Assembly: GCA_973895155.1 (NCBI GenBank)
Contig: OZ316896.1
Location: 17,422,001-17,486,000 of the forward strand
DNA length: 64,000 bases
From: Marsupella aquatica
Lineage: Eukaryota > Marchantiophyta
Direction: 5' to 3'
The notes beneath the pieces are model-generated. The model made no database searches. It saw only the letters and a list, made by a program, of their open reading frames with translations, and was not told the DNA's origin. Within the stretch, counting starts at the first letter, position 1; each line of letters opens with the position of its first letter. A program made the translations under genes and the position numbers. Shown here piece by piece: positions 1-10,951 of the stretch.

Positions 1-1582
1 CGGATTGGCGCTTTTGTTCGTTTGGAGTGTGAGCTACATGTGCCTGAGACTCTTTTGTTCATGTCCGCTCTCTGATGGGCACGAGGCTTTGGCCTTTTTT
101 CAACCTAATCATGCATGTTAAGAAGAGAATGATCCCAAGGAGACATATGGCCCTTATTACATAACAAAAAAACTTTTCAGTCCTATCAGTGCTATAGTCC
201 ACAAAAACTTTGGGGATGCTGAAGTATTAAGTAAAAATCAGTGTCCTCCATTCCAAGACAATTTGAGGCCAGATCAGAAAGACCAACCATTGAAAATGGG
301 CATCTACTAGGTGTGGGTAACACGCCCATCCTATTGCAATTACGAACAGTCAAAAAGTAGTATTACAGCCCAGAAAGTGTTTGGATCGAACCTGGATCGC
401 ACCTTGGTATTAGCTCGGTCGAGTTACTGACTTGACTTTAGTCATGTGAAGGGAATCGTTTAAATATTAGTGGCAGCACCTTAACAGGAATATCCAGGTT
501 CCCACTAACTGTCTCATCTTAAGAGGCAATATTAATCTTCAGAGAAGCTTTCCATCATTGATCATTGTGCTTCTTTCAGATATTCTCATCTCTTGTATTC
601 TTGATAGATTTTTAAGTGTGTTTAATACATTTTGTTACATTTGGCCAGGAGCTGTGCATTACAGCTTTTGACCATGTGTCTTCTTTTCGGATATTCTTAG
701 GTCATTTTAAATCTATTGACATATCATAATGATTGAGTGATGTGATTCTTTCTTTTGCTATAGTACCAGATTATAGAAGGAGTCTTGAAGGTCTACTAGA
801 AGAAAAACTAACGTTGGGTCTAAAATTATTGTCTTTCTAGCTTTTCAATTTTCATAGTGTCTCTCTGTCTATACGTATAGCTTGTGTAATGCATGTGTGA
901 AGTACTCGTGACTTGTACAAGGATCATCACCCTCTGTGTTTATGTGTTGCCTAGCATTTCCGCACAAGTTATTCAAAAATGTACTGCAGACTGACATCAA
1001 AGGCCTCTCATCCCCTTGAAGACTAGATTACCCCTTCGAACCTTTATGAGAATACCAGACCAGCCCAGGTCATGCATGACTGTTTGTCTGTATGTAACTA
1101 CTTCACAAAATTTTCACAAAAGTATTCTTCGCTCAGCTATTTTTGGAGCAGCTCACTGGGTCTAGCTACCAAAGAGGAACACCCACTCATTGATGTTTGT
1201 TGATAGCTCCCATCAGCTATGTCCTTAAGTAGGTTCCAGCCAGCATGAGTCCTGAAACGTTTCGTATCCGTCAGTTTATGGATCCGTCCAGCAAGATAGC
1301 CCGAACGCGAGCAGTAATTGAACATTGAACGAAGGAAAGATATACTCAAATGATTAAAAGCATAAGTAATCCTTGCAAGAGAGACAAACCTTTATACGGT
1401 CAGATCTGCCATGTCTATAGCAGCGTCATGCTCCGAAATGAACATACTATCAATTTTTCCTATTTTTAGTGCATGATTAACGTACCCAATCATTTTAAAG
1501 GTTCGACTCACCTTCCAAATCGGTCTCCAGGATGTTTCGTTAGCCGCAGCACTTGTCTATCAAGACTGCAACGACGCAGTAC
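1..1582. other. intergenic DNA, 3' flank of ARP2
   Basis: This AT-rich stretch has no ORF with recognisable protein similarity and no exon that extends the ARP2 model. The part next to 1582 should hold the ARP2 3' untranslated region. Two loosely similar pyrimidine-rich blocks near 560 and 670 look like an old duplication. I see nothing else that can be supported. Confidence 0.6.
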
Positions 1583-4500
1583 TTACATTTGTCCACATTT
1601 CCGAAGGCATCTGAACCCCTCCTCTTCGTACTCTTGCCTGCTAATCCAAAACTCAGGAGTGTTCTGCAAGTGGCAACACAAACAACGTTATGTTGGTCAA
1701 ACTGGAAAGACACCAACACATCACAAGTTAAGTAAAATCCGTCTAGCCCAGCGACACAGTTTCTATTTGACAGCCTAAAATTGTTACTCTGGAAATACTC
1801 TGATAAATAATGTCACAAAACAGGCGGTGAACATTTTGCGATATCTTCTTTCTTACCTTCATGATCCCAGCAAGAACAGCTCCTCCTAGATATACCATGT
1901 GTTTCCTCCGAGGAGGGTCTTCAATCCTCAGTCTTAGTTTCTATTGCCAGATCGTTGTTTGGCATTAGTAGTTTCAGAGAAGCGATAGTTTTGCCAAGGT
2001 TGAATATAGAATTGATGCTTGAGGCAGGAAGGACATAAATTTTGCTTTCCAAAACCACTTCACCAAATGGACTGGAACATGCGCTGACTGACGCCACCAA
2101 TCGCAAGCAAGAAAATGCCAAAGAAAGTTGAGTGACTTTAGTTCCAGATTACCTTCAGGCCATCTTTATTCCCCTTCAGAACAACATTTAAGTACTGTTT
2201 TCGAATCTCTTTCTCCAGCCTAACATTGCACAAAATTGTGAATACATTTGCTGTTTCCATGCCTTCAAGTAAACCCGCAAATTACAGAATTGACTTGTCA
2301 TGAACTGCCCCTGAACATGACAGCACTTATGCAAGAGACAACACCTTTCCCGAGATCTACACTTTGAGGACCTACTACTGAGGAAGGCAGAATATACACC
2401 TGCACGCAAGAGAGACTTCAAAGTAGCAGATAATACCTGCTAGGAAGACCAGGATACATGGTACTCCCACCGCTTAGAACAACATGTTGATAGAGCTGTA
2501 CACATGCCAAGCCAGTTTGATTTTTAGCTCTGATTTACAAGTGCCGCATCCTTAACCTGACGACATTCTGAGTATATTTTAAACTTGACCAAATCTGCCC
2601 AGTACAGGAATTAGAGAGCTTTCTTCTTGCAAATATCCCTGCCGAAGCGCTTGTTCCAGATGCGTGTCAAAACATATTCAATTCAAGAATTCCCAGGCAT
2701 CTATTGCTACAAATTGAAGATCCCTGCAACAAGTGAACTCATACTCACTAGCATTCTGTTGTCAATGTCCATCTCTTGTACACAGTGAAATACGAGCTCT
2801 GCCAGTCCATCGCCCTCCATATCTACCAGCTCCTGCCATCATTATCCCACATGTCAGTGAGCTACACCAGCCACATCTCTCACAGTATCCAAAGGTATTC
2901 ATCCGAGATTTCGCTTCCATGAAATTGTAAGCAAGCTGTTTAGAACTTTTTAGATCTTAAGATAGCGCTTGTGAGGTTGCCTGCCTCTTGATACCTGTTG
3001 TAATACTTAACCTTCAGCAAAGAGACTTCTTCGCTACTGTGCTAACGATGATCCCCACAAGGATTAGCTTTTAACTACAGTTGATATGTCTATTAAACTC
3101 TAGATCTAGGTTAGTGCCTTGACCGTGGCAGTGTGATTGAAGAAAATTAATTACCGGGCTGAAGAGAGCCTCAGGAGCTTGAAAGCGTTCAGGACCAACT
3201 TTTATGATCCTGCCATCCGGCAGCTGCAAGTAATCCGGTTAACAAAGGATACACAACAAAATGAGAGGTTTGAAATGGAAAACTGTAGCGATATCATCTC
3301 AGTACTTTTTGAAGTTAGACAACTCCTGCCTTTAATGTGACTTAAAACAGACAAGTTCTTCAAATAATTACCGATACCAGGGAATGGAACTTACGGTATA
3401 TTGTTTCACGAGAATGGTGGTTTCCATGGCCAGTTGATATTCCCGCTTGTAATCAATGCTACAAAGAGCCCACGACAAGATCAGTCGAAACTCTAAATCC
3501 ATGATGTCCTTACAGCTTGAAAGATTGGGTCTACTCATTAATGGTCCCTCTACATGGTGATCGCGATTGACAGTCAAACAAATTAGAGTCTTGGGTAAAA
3601 ATAGGTTAAATAACGAATTTAAGGGTGACAAAATTCAGTAACAGAACGCCTACAGAAGGCTGGAAAGATTTGGATCCTGGACAACTGCTGGCAAGTTATC
3701 AAATTGGTGACAGACAGTATCTAATGACATTCACCTTACATAACATAGTTTCTCCTTGATCTCCCTTGCAGTTTCGAAATCCGCTGTTCGATTGAATGCG
3801 TATCTGTTGAATCGCGTCATCAGTTAAGATATCTAGGATAAACGCAAATGGGAACTGGGTAATCTACATTTCGGGTGATCAGAAACAATCGCCAAACATG
3901 TAAATTCCCCCAAAATATTTTCCGAGAGTAATGACGTGTTTGATAGGGACAGTGCTCAAATAAATTGGCCAATTTCAAACTTTATAAGAGACCCTATCTC
4001 GAATTTTCTTGTACACAACTCAGGGTCATTGCAGACAATTTTAGAAAGTACGGAGAGTTCCAGAAAGTAATGAGACAAGGTCGTAATTCCTAGAAGGCTG
4101 CTTTCTTCACAGAACATGGCTGAACTAGACAATGCACACGTACGTCCAAGCGACTGATCAGTCAACCAGAACAATCTGGAATCCCATTTCTTGGAGCACT
4201 CACCCTCGCCTGAGAAGGAGATCAATAAGGTATGATGTGATGTGACGCCCAGCTATATTCATTCGTTTAGTAAGGTGTGGAAATGAGAAACCATCCACAA
4301 CTGGGACCTGACACAGTGATAATGTCAGTGAAAGTGCGTCCCAGAGCTTGCGCGTGAACCAGAGAAAAAATAATATACAAGAACCATAGCAAATTTTGCG
4401 GTCTACGTCTCGGACATGACGCGAAGGTATCAAAATACTTACTACATGAGTAACTCCATCGCCCGAATCCACCACCAAACCAGTCATAAGACCTGCAAAC

Positions 4501-6150
4501 TAGAATAAGGACTTTGTTAAGACCTCAAATTCATCAAATCAAACGGCTTATCTAGCTTGTCATCTTTGCGGTCTTGCAGAGTTTTCAATGCAGAAATATG
4601 GACAGGAAGGCGAACCAACCAATAATAATTGCAAGAACTCATCGAGAGTAGTGAGATAGAGAAGTCTACGCTCATCTCATCATTTCGACCACTCATTAAC
4701 AAAGCCTATCTAGCAATTACCTGCAAATATTACATTATGGGTCAACTCTGTACTGCAATACACAACTACGCTGGACCACTAGATCTCATCAGTTGAGTAA
4801 CTGTCGAGCATGCAGTAGTACAGAGTGCAGAGGATTGAAACCGTGAGAGTTTACTGATATTAAACAACCACCAAAAATTACCTTGTGCGTACAATGTGAG
4901 CACAGCTTGTATTTGAATGAATACCCCAGCAAAATTATATCTTTCAAACATGGTTTGAAGCTGCTCAAATCAAAATCACTCAAGGTATTACAGAAAAACC
5001 TCGGCCAAAAGCGCAAGAGCAAAAGAGTAACAAATGCTACCCACAGAACTCAACTCGAGCCTTAGAAAACATGATATTCGTGATCAAAGATGATGCATAC
5101 CATTTTCTCACGATTTCTTGTTGGGTTCAAAGGTGGGTCTGTCAGCAGAATCTTTGTCTCCGATGGGTCTATCTGGACAATGAACTCGAGGCAAATTACT
5201 AGTTGTCCACAGAGTTCTCGTTATCGAGATGTTAATGACACTCAATTATCAGCTCAGCTTCAAGCAAAAGCACGATAACTTTCAATCTAATAAGAGCTTA
5301 ATTTCTTGGCGTTGATGAAAGAAGAAATCCACGTACATGTAGAATATTGAAGAATGTGTGATCCCAGATATGACCCATATCATCCCAATTTTGCACGATA
5401 CCATTACTGATGGGGTACGAAACTTCCAACTGATGACGAAGCTGTGAACAAGTTTCTCCAACAACTATATCCTGTATACATCAAGGAAGATTTTAAAATA
5501 TTTTTACACGAGGGCCAACATTGAATAAGAACCCTTTTCCTCTTACGTTCATCTTACCACACACCCCTGTGTGCAGACAATGAAGAGCAAAATACCATAA
5601 GGCCCATCAGTTGCAAGATGCTGCAAGGACTAATACACACCTGCAGCTCTTGCTCACCCAGACTTTCCTCATAGCGCAACATGGGTCGCCCCACCATGCA
5701 AGGAAAGACAGCTGTGGGGAAATTGTCTCCAGCAAAACCACATTTGACAAACTGTGCAGACCATAAAAACCAACAAAAATTAGAACGGCCCCCGCATTGG
5801 AGCACAGCACCATCATGGCTCTGGCTAGAAAATTTCAGAGATCTCTCGGTTCCACGACAACTCACGTCATTGCCTATGCTAGGACGAGGGCTAGATCTCA
5901 GAATGGCAAGAGGCCACAGCTAACATTCCAGAATGCTCAAACTGAGACTTAATGCTTAAACCCTAACGTCAACCAACGCAGGAATAAAGAACAGGCAAAC
6001 CAATCAAACCAATTCCTGCCATTGGGAGGGAGAACCTCTCCGTCCGCGACAATGGAGGTGAGAACTACATCAAGAATTGAACGATTAGCTCAGAAACACA
6101 CACACCCCGGTTCCATTGTCGCAGACGATGACGTTTTCAGAGGAAGTCAT
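1583..6150 (-). CDS. ARP2: actin-related protein 2 (ARP2), 15 exons, complete
   Basis: ARP2 is the actin-like subunit of the ARP2/3 complex, which nucleates branched actin filaments in the cytoplasm. Exons in transcript order: 6150-6106, 5751-5641, 5471-5337, 5172-5101, 4960-4882, 4492-4443, 4307-4204, 3803-3735, 3458-3395, 3223-3155, 2832-2749, 2495-2437, 2219-2153, 1940-1857, 1663-1583. They total 1173 bases, 390 residues plus stop, against about 389 in Arabidopsis. All junctions are GT-AG and in phase. Seen directly: the N-terminal nucleotide-binding loop VIVCDNGTG, then [10 protein letters not shown], the second phosphate loop [22 protein letters not shown], and the C-terminal [16 protein letters not shown]. 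The start was chosen because it gives MTSSENV directly before the conserved loop. The first exon is only 15 codons. Orthology to ARP2 rather than actin or ARP3 rests on these motifs and the length. Confidence 0.96.
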
Positions 6151-6500
6151 CGCGCAGCTGTAACACCACCGCAACTCTCAATCAATTCAATCCTTCATCC
6201 TCACACTCCCACTTTCTCCAACACCTCTGCAGCCGGTGATGATTGCCCTGCACAGTAGAGATCATACAATTGCCACTCACTCCTCACTAAACACAAGGAA
6301 TCCCCAAACTGTCCCTTGTGGCTGAAGATCTGGAGATCCCAAGTTCCCAAACCTCCCTTGAATGCTTCTTCGAACTCTACTGCTCTTACGGAATCTCTCG
6401 TGTTGACATCGATCTTGCTTCTATCGTGGGCACGATCTGTAAAATTTGGAGACTGACCCACAAATGCCGGTTCCCTGAGATTTGTCTCTCGAGCTTGAGG
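6151..6500. promoter_or_regulatory. upstream region of ARP2, possibly bidirectional
   Basis: The ARP2 start codon lies at 6150 on the minus strand. About 350 bases away on the plus strand, an ATG at 6501 is followed by a consensus splice donor at 6511. This arrangement would suit a shared promoter. The region is less AT-rich than its surroundings. No TATA box is obvious. Open reading frames on both strands here look like chance ORFs in leader sequence. Confidence 0.3.
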
Positions 6501-9366
6501 ATGTCTCAGGGTAAGTTTTAAGGTTTTATATTTTTTGCTGCCAATGTCAAATTATGAAGTGGAGCAGATGCTAAGAGTATTCATTTATCTAATTTTGAGT
6601 TTTAGATGTCCCTCGGTCTACAGCTAATAGCCATCAGTTTCTGGCAAGTGGGGTCTGTGGCTAGGGAGAACAAAAAAACTGGCTATTTTTTGCAATTGAC
6701 GAAGAATTTTGAGTGAGGTGTAATTTGGAAAATTTTTGCCCACTAATGAAAAAGCTAGTCTCATCCATGGTCAGTCAGTGATTCAGCATTCCCATTGTTG
6801 ATTACTGTTCTCAAGAGCACTTATACGCAAACTTAACCTCACCTTACTTTTGACTATTTATTGTTCGCCACTTAAGGAAGAAAAGGGATACTTACATGCT
6901 CCCCAAGGTTGTTTAAGGGAGTTAAGAAACTTGTAAAATGTTTTGGTATAATAGTTTGGTATTGACAGCAAGTTGCCCTGCCGACTTGTTCCAGGAGGAC
7001 CAGTAGAGGGGTTAAGCAACTTTGTTTTTGTTATCTTGCATCTGTACATGCAAAATACTTTTTATAATTGAAGTGAACTTGTTCTAACTTCATCAAATTG
7101 GAGGCCACAGTTAGTGGGAGAAGACTCCAACTAGTTGTGCAGTTGGTGTTGTCGAACACTGGCCTTTCTAACACAAACTTGTTTCCTGGACTTGTTTTAG
7201 GAGCTGCTTAAACTCCCCTTTATTCATCCTCCACAACAAGCCCAGCCATTGATGGAACAGGATGATAGGCTTTTAGATTTCCACAGTTCACTAAAGTGGG
7301 TGGGTCTATAAATGATTTGGCGATTGAACATCATTAGACTCTGGGAGGATTTAACATTCCTATTAGTTGAACTTTGTTAAATATGTGCAAGATTCTAGAC
7401 ATTGCATGGAGATTTATGAACCCAAAGTAGGCATGATCATCCAAGCATGGCTCCCTTCCCCCAATTCCTAAATTAAAACTTAAGCAATAATATATTATAC
7501 TCTTGTCAAAACTGCAGGAATTGTATATTGTAGCAAGAATATCCCAAAGCCTGGAATTCGAAATGGGTTGTAATCCCCTCCAGCTACTTCTTACAATGTA
7601 TTTCCCTTAAGACAGAATAGTCAAGTGAGAATTTGACTTGATTCTTGTCAGTTTTGTCAATTTGATATGGGATGAACTCCAGTAACAAGTCAGCTTCAAA
7701 ATAGCTTCAGTTCATAGCTATTACTATATTTCAAACTGCCAAATCAAAGGGTGTGGGAGACATGGTCTGGGAGGCAAAAGACCCAATAAATGGGGGACAA
7801 CAAAAAGGCCAAGAAAGGCCTGGAAGCAAAGAAACAAAATCTGTTTGGTTTTAGAGTGTGCCGTGCTGAGCTTGGTGTCTAGATTGAGTACCCATTCACA
7901 TAACTTAAAAAACTGATATGTTGACCTTTTTCTGCCAAATAGAACCAATTGTCATTTCCTGTACACTGGATTGTAGGCTCTGAAGTCACGACATTGTGTC
8001 CTCCGTCAAACCCTGTGCGTTTACAATCAGGCTGCATCATGTCCTCGACATGTTATACCACAAGAGTGTAAGAGCACTCCACCCAGTGCTCTCCACAGGG
8101 AGCTTGCATTAGGGTACTATAACAAAGTTACGTGCTAACACTACCACTAATTGTAGTTCCGTAATAACACGAATTATCATTCTCATTAACAGCTTTAGAT
8201 TAACTACATTCTCACTAAAGATCTTCCAATTTACAAGTGTCACCATTCTGTCTGTATTACAAATGTCACAGCTTTTGTATGGGGTTACTTGGTGAACTTG
8301 TTGTCCATTAAGAGCCCACTTCAAGAAAAAACCGTCCTCGTTAATTATGGCAAACACTGCATAGCCCAACCCTGTTGTATATGATTACCTTGGTTATGTT
8401 GGTGAACTTGTGGTCCATAAATAAAAACACACCTTCAAGGAAAAGTTGTTATCATTAATTATCACTGATTAAAGCAAACACTCCATTGTCAAACCTTTCG
8501 AGTTGATAGTCAGGCGACATTCTGTTTTACTAATAAAGTGCCATGCAAAGCTTCTTTGAGGGCTACTGTGTAGAGTGAAGCCTCTAGTCAATTAACTCTC
8601 AACAAGGACAAAACAAAAAAGTAGAGTGGACAATAAACAAAGATGGGGCAAAAATGAACTAAAAATAGTATATAATCATTTTTATTGCATGATTTTTTAT
8701 TGTCTTGGTCTCTATTTATGTACAAGGACTTAGGGGGCAAGAATCAAATTAGAAGTGGGGGTGAAAATGGGAATGGGAGTGGGGTAGTGTCGGCTGTGGT
8801 GCACCCCATTTTAACATAGGGCCGCATGTGAAGAGAGTTAGTAGAGTAGGGGCTACATATGAAGACAGTCGATAGATTAGGGAGGTCGCCTGTGAAGAGG
8901 TCAACTGTTGTAATCGGAAATCAAGGGCTATTGTAAAATGGCCAACTGTTTTTCAATGACTTGACGAAGCTTTAGTCAGTTGTTGTCATCGAGACTCAAC
9001 ACTCTTTTATCCTCATCTTTATTCATTTTTAAGTAACGGGTAATGGGGCTAGTTGTCCTTATTAGGGCGTCTCAAAGCTTGGCGTAAGCAACATAAGGCC
9101 CTCCCATAACTCAAGTGTTATGGGAACTCCCGTAAAAGTTATGGGAGCCGATCTTAGGCAACCGTAAGAAAAGCCTGCAGGCTCAACACTTAATCAATTA
9201 TTTTTCTGCAACTTTAGGCTGAAATCCAAAAATCCAGGACTTTGGAACTCCAGAAAGCCATGGCTGAAGGCACGGTCGTGGATTTTGCTCCTGACATGGT
9301 GATCGTTGCTGCATTTGAAACGATGGCTGATCAAGAATTGAAGAAAAAAGAATTGCTATGCGACAG
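6501..9366 (+). CDS. possible divergent gene fragment, unidentified
   Basis: Three exon-like segments can be joined in frame. The first is 6501-6510, ATG plus seven bases before a strong GTAAGT donor. The second is 6606-6652, after a TTTTAG acceptor and ending before GTCTGT. The third is 9218-9366, after a pyrimidine-rich AG acceptor and before GTGAGG. The conceptual protein starts MSQDVPRSTANSHQF and the third segment encodes a charged stretch including EIQKSRTLELQKAMAEGT. I do not recognise the family. No terminal exon is found before SERINC, so this could be a truncated gene, a gene piece captured by a mobile element, or a chance alignment of splice sites. The intron between segments two and three would be about 2.6 kb. 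Confidence 0.2.
7750..8545. repeat. degenerate dispersed repeats
   Basis: Two diverged copies of one block, about 8288-8370 and 8398-8500, share phrases such as TTGGTGAACTTGT and a cytosine-rich end. A segment near 8020-8070 resembles the 153-bp repeat at 9452-9763. The stretch at 7756-7830 resembles 27762-27830, so the family occurs at least twice in the window. None encodes a recognisable protein. They read as old, low-copy repeats. Confidence 0.4.
8820..8910. repeat. short degenerate tandem repeat
   Basis: Three imperfect units of about 31 bases share the pattern TGTGAAGAG followed by GTTAGTAGA or a variant. The units begin near 8820, 8851 and 8880. No coding potential is seen. Confidence 0.4.
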
Positions 9367-9451
9367 GTGAGGCAATAACTCCTGCCTTATGGGGCGGGTC
9401 AATGTTAACTCCATTTTTTGAACTCTCTAAGTGATTATCAGATATATCATA

Positions 9452-9763
9452 AATCCTTTAACTTTCACTAATGACCCACCTATGCCCCATTATTAATACA
9501 CAAGAAGAGTGTAAGGTAAGGCAACATCGCCACCTTGTGAGTTTACAGTCAGGCGGCATTCTACTGTCCTTATTACACAAGAAGAGTGTAACGTAAGGTA
9601 ACATAATCCTAAACTTTCACTAATGACCCAGCTATGCCCCATTATTATTACACAAGAAGAGTGTAAGGTAAGGTAACATCGCCACCGTGTGCGTTTACAG
9701 TCAGGCGGCATTCTACTGTCCTTATTACACAAGAAGAGTGTAACGTAAGGTAAGGTAACATCG
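9452..9763. repeat. 153-bp direct tandem repeat, two copies
   Basis: Copy one is about 9452-9604 and copy two about 9605-9763. Both contain CCTATGCCCCATTATTA or a close variant, then two versions of ACACAAGAAGAGTGTAA, and a GTTTACAGTCAGGCGGC segment. Because each unit holds a doubled sub-block, the array has a nested structure. It ends just before the SERINC leader. The long minus-strand ORF across it is produced by the repetition and has no recognisable domain. Confidence 0.75.
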
Positions 9764-9814
9764 CCTTGAGCGGCCATCTCACCACGCCTCGTGCTTCCTC
9801 GAACACTTTCGTCC

Positions 9815-9850
9815 GTCGTCTTCTCTTCTCTTCTCTTCTCTTCTCGTCTC
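9815..9850 (+). promoter_or_regulatory. CT-rich tract at the probable SERINC promoter
   Basis: A run of about five TTCTC units lies at the start of the first leader copy. Pyrimidine-rich patches of this kind are common near plant transcription start sites. Assigning it to the SERINC promoter is an inference from position, about 1.1 kb before the start codon. Confidence 0.35.
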
Positions 9851-10530
9851 TGGCTTCGGACTGTCAATCCAACGTCGATTGCTTCAGGTGCGTGACGAAG
9901 CCATATCCTCTCCCCATTCCCAGTGCCCTACTTTTGCAGGAAGCGGTCTCGGTAAGTCCTGTCTTTCTCGTTTTGTGTTTTGGATGTTTTAATTGCGAGA
10001 TTGTGAATTTGATGTTGGAGTTGGGAATTCGTCCGTCTCCCCTTCTAGACTAGGTTTGCCCTCGACTCTTTCTCTTGGACCTGTTCCCCCACTCTCTGCT
10101 CTTCTCTTTTCTTGGGCTTCGGACTGTCAATCCAGCGTCGATCGCCTCAGGTGCGCGACGAAGCCGTATTCTCTCCCCACTCCCAGTCCCCTAATTTTGC
10201 AAGAACGGTTTCAGTGAGTCCTCTCTTTCTCGTTATGTGTTTTGGATGTCGGAATTGCGAGAGTGTGGATGTGGTGTTGGAATCGGGAGTTCGTCCGTCT
10301 CCCCTTCTAGACTAGGTTTTCCCTCGACTCTTCTCTTGGACCTGTTCGCCCACCCGAGTGTGTATCAATTGAAGATGGATCGGTTTAGGGTCGTGACGGT
10401 GCTGGAACTGCTGCCCCTTCCCCTGCAGGAATAGGTCTCAAGAAGGCTCTCTTGTTTGGTCTGTTTCTCAGTGGATATCGTGATTGTGAAATTATGGATT
10501 TGGTGTCGAAATTTTGGTAGTTGGGAATGG
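9826..10530 (+). repeat. tandemly duplicated SERINC leader block (2.5 copies)
   Basis: A unit of about 263 bases occurs at 9826-10090 and 10091-10353, with a decayed partial third copy at about 10354-10530. Copies one and two each contain CTTCGGACTGTCAATCCA, a pyrimidine-rich core, a splice donor (GTAAGT at 9952, GTGAGT at 10214) and the shared end block TCCCCTTCTAGACTAGG. In the third copy the donor position reads GTCTCA, which should not splice. A good acceptor for a leader intron lies at 10860, so the copies could act as alternative non-coding first exons of SERINC. That role is inferred. Confidence 0.7.
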
Positions 10531-10951
10531 GCTTTCGAAGTAAGGAGGTCGTGGGTGTGACGTTGGGATTGGATATTCTGGATGGATGTGAGAATTTCGA
10601 AGTTAGGGAGCCGGGGATGCGGATGTTGAAAATGGGATAGCGCGGTTCCGTGTGGAGGTTGTGGAGTGTCGTTACTCTCTCCTCTCGCTTGTTGCATTAA
10701 GGTGGTCTCCATCTGCGGTCGGTCCATCATGTGCGATTGCCTGTCGATTTGTTTAAGTGTTGGAAGACGTGGAAGTGAGCAAAGCGGGGTAGGTTGAGAG
10801 ATTTCGGTGAGAGACATGCGCGAGGATGGTTCGTTGACGTGATGTGCCGTTTGGATGCAGATTGTTTACATTTTGAGGTCGAATTTGGATATCTTCGTCG
10901 GTGGCAGGAGTGGGACGGAAATTATTGCAATTGTTGGTGTAGTTTCGAGCC

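Noticed and set aside
6022-6258. Plus-strand ORFs over the first ARP2 exon
   Set aside because: They are complementary shadows of the ARP2 exon and leader.
9493-9867. 124-codon minus-strand ORF
   Set aside because: Its peptide repeats because the DNA is a tandem repeat; it also runs into the CT-rich tract.
10365-10817. 150-codon minus-strand ORF antisense to the SERINC leader
   Set aside because: It reads across the duplicated non-coding leader, shows no domain and has a biased low-complexity composition.
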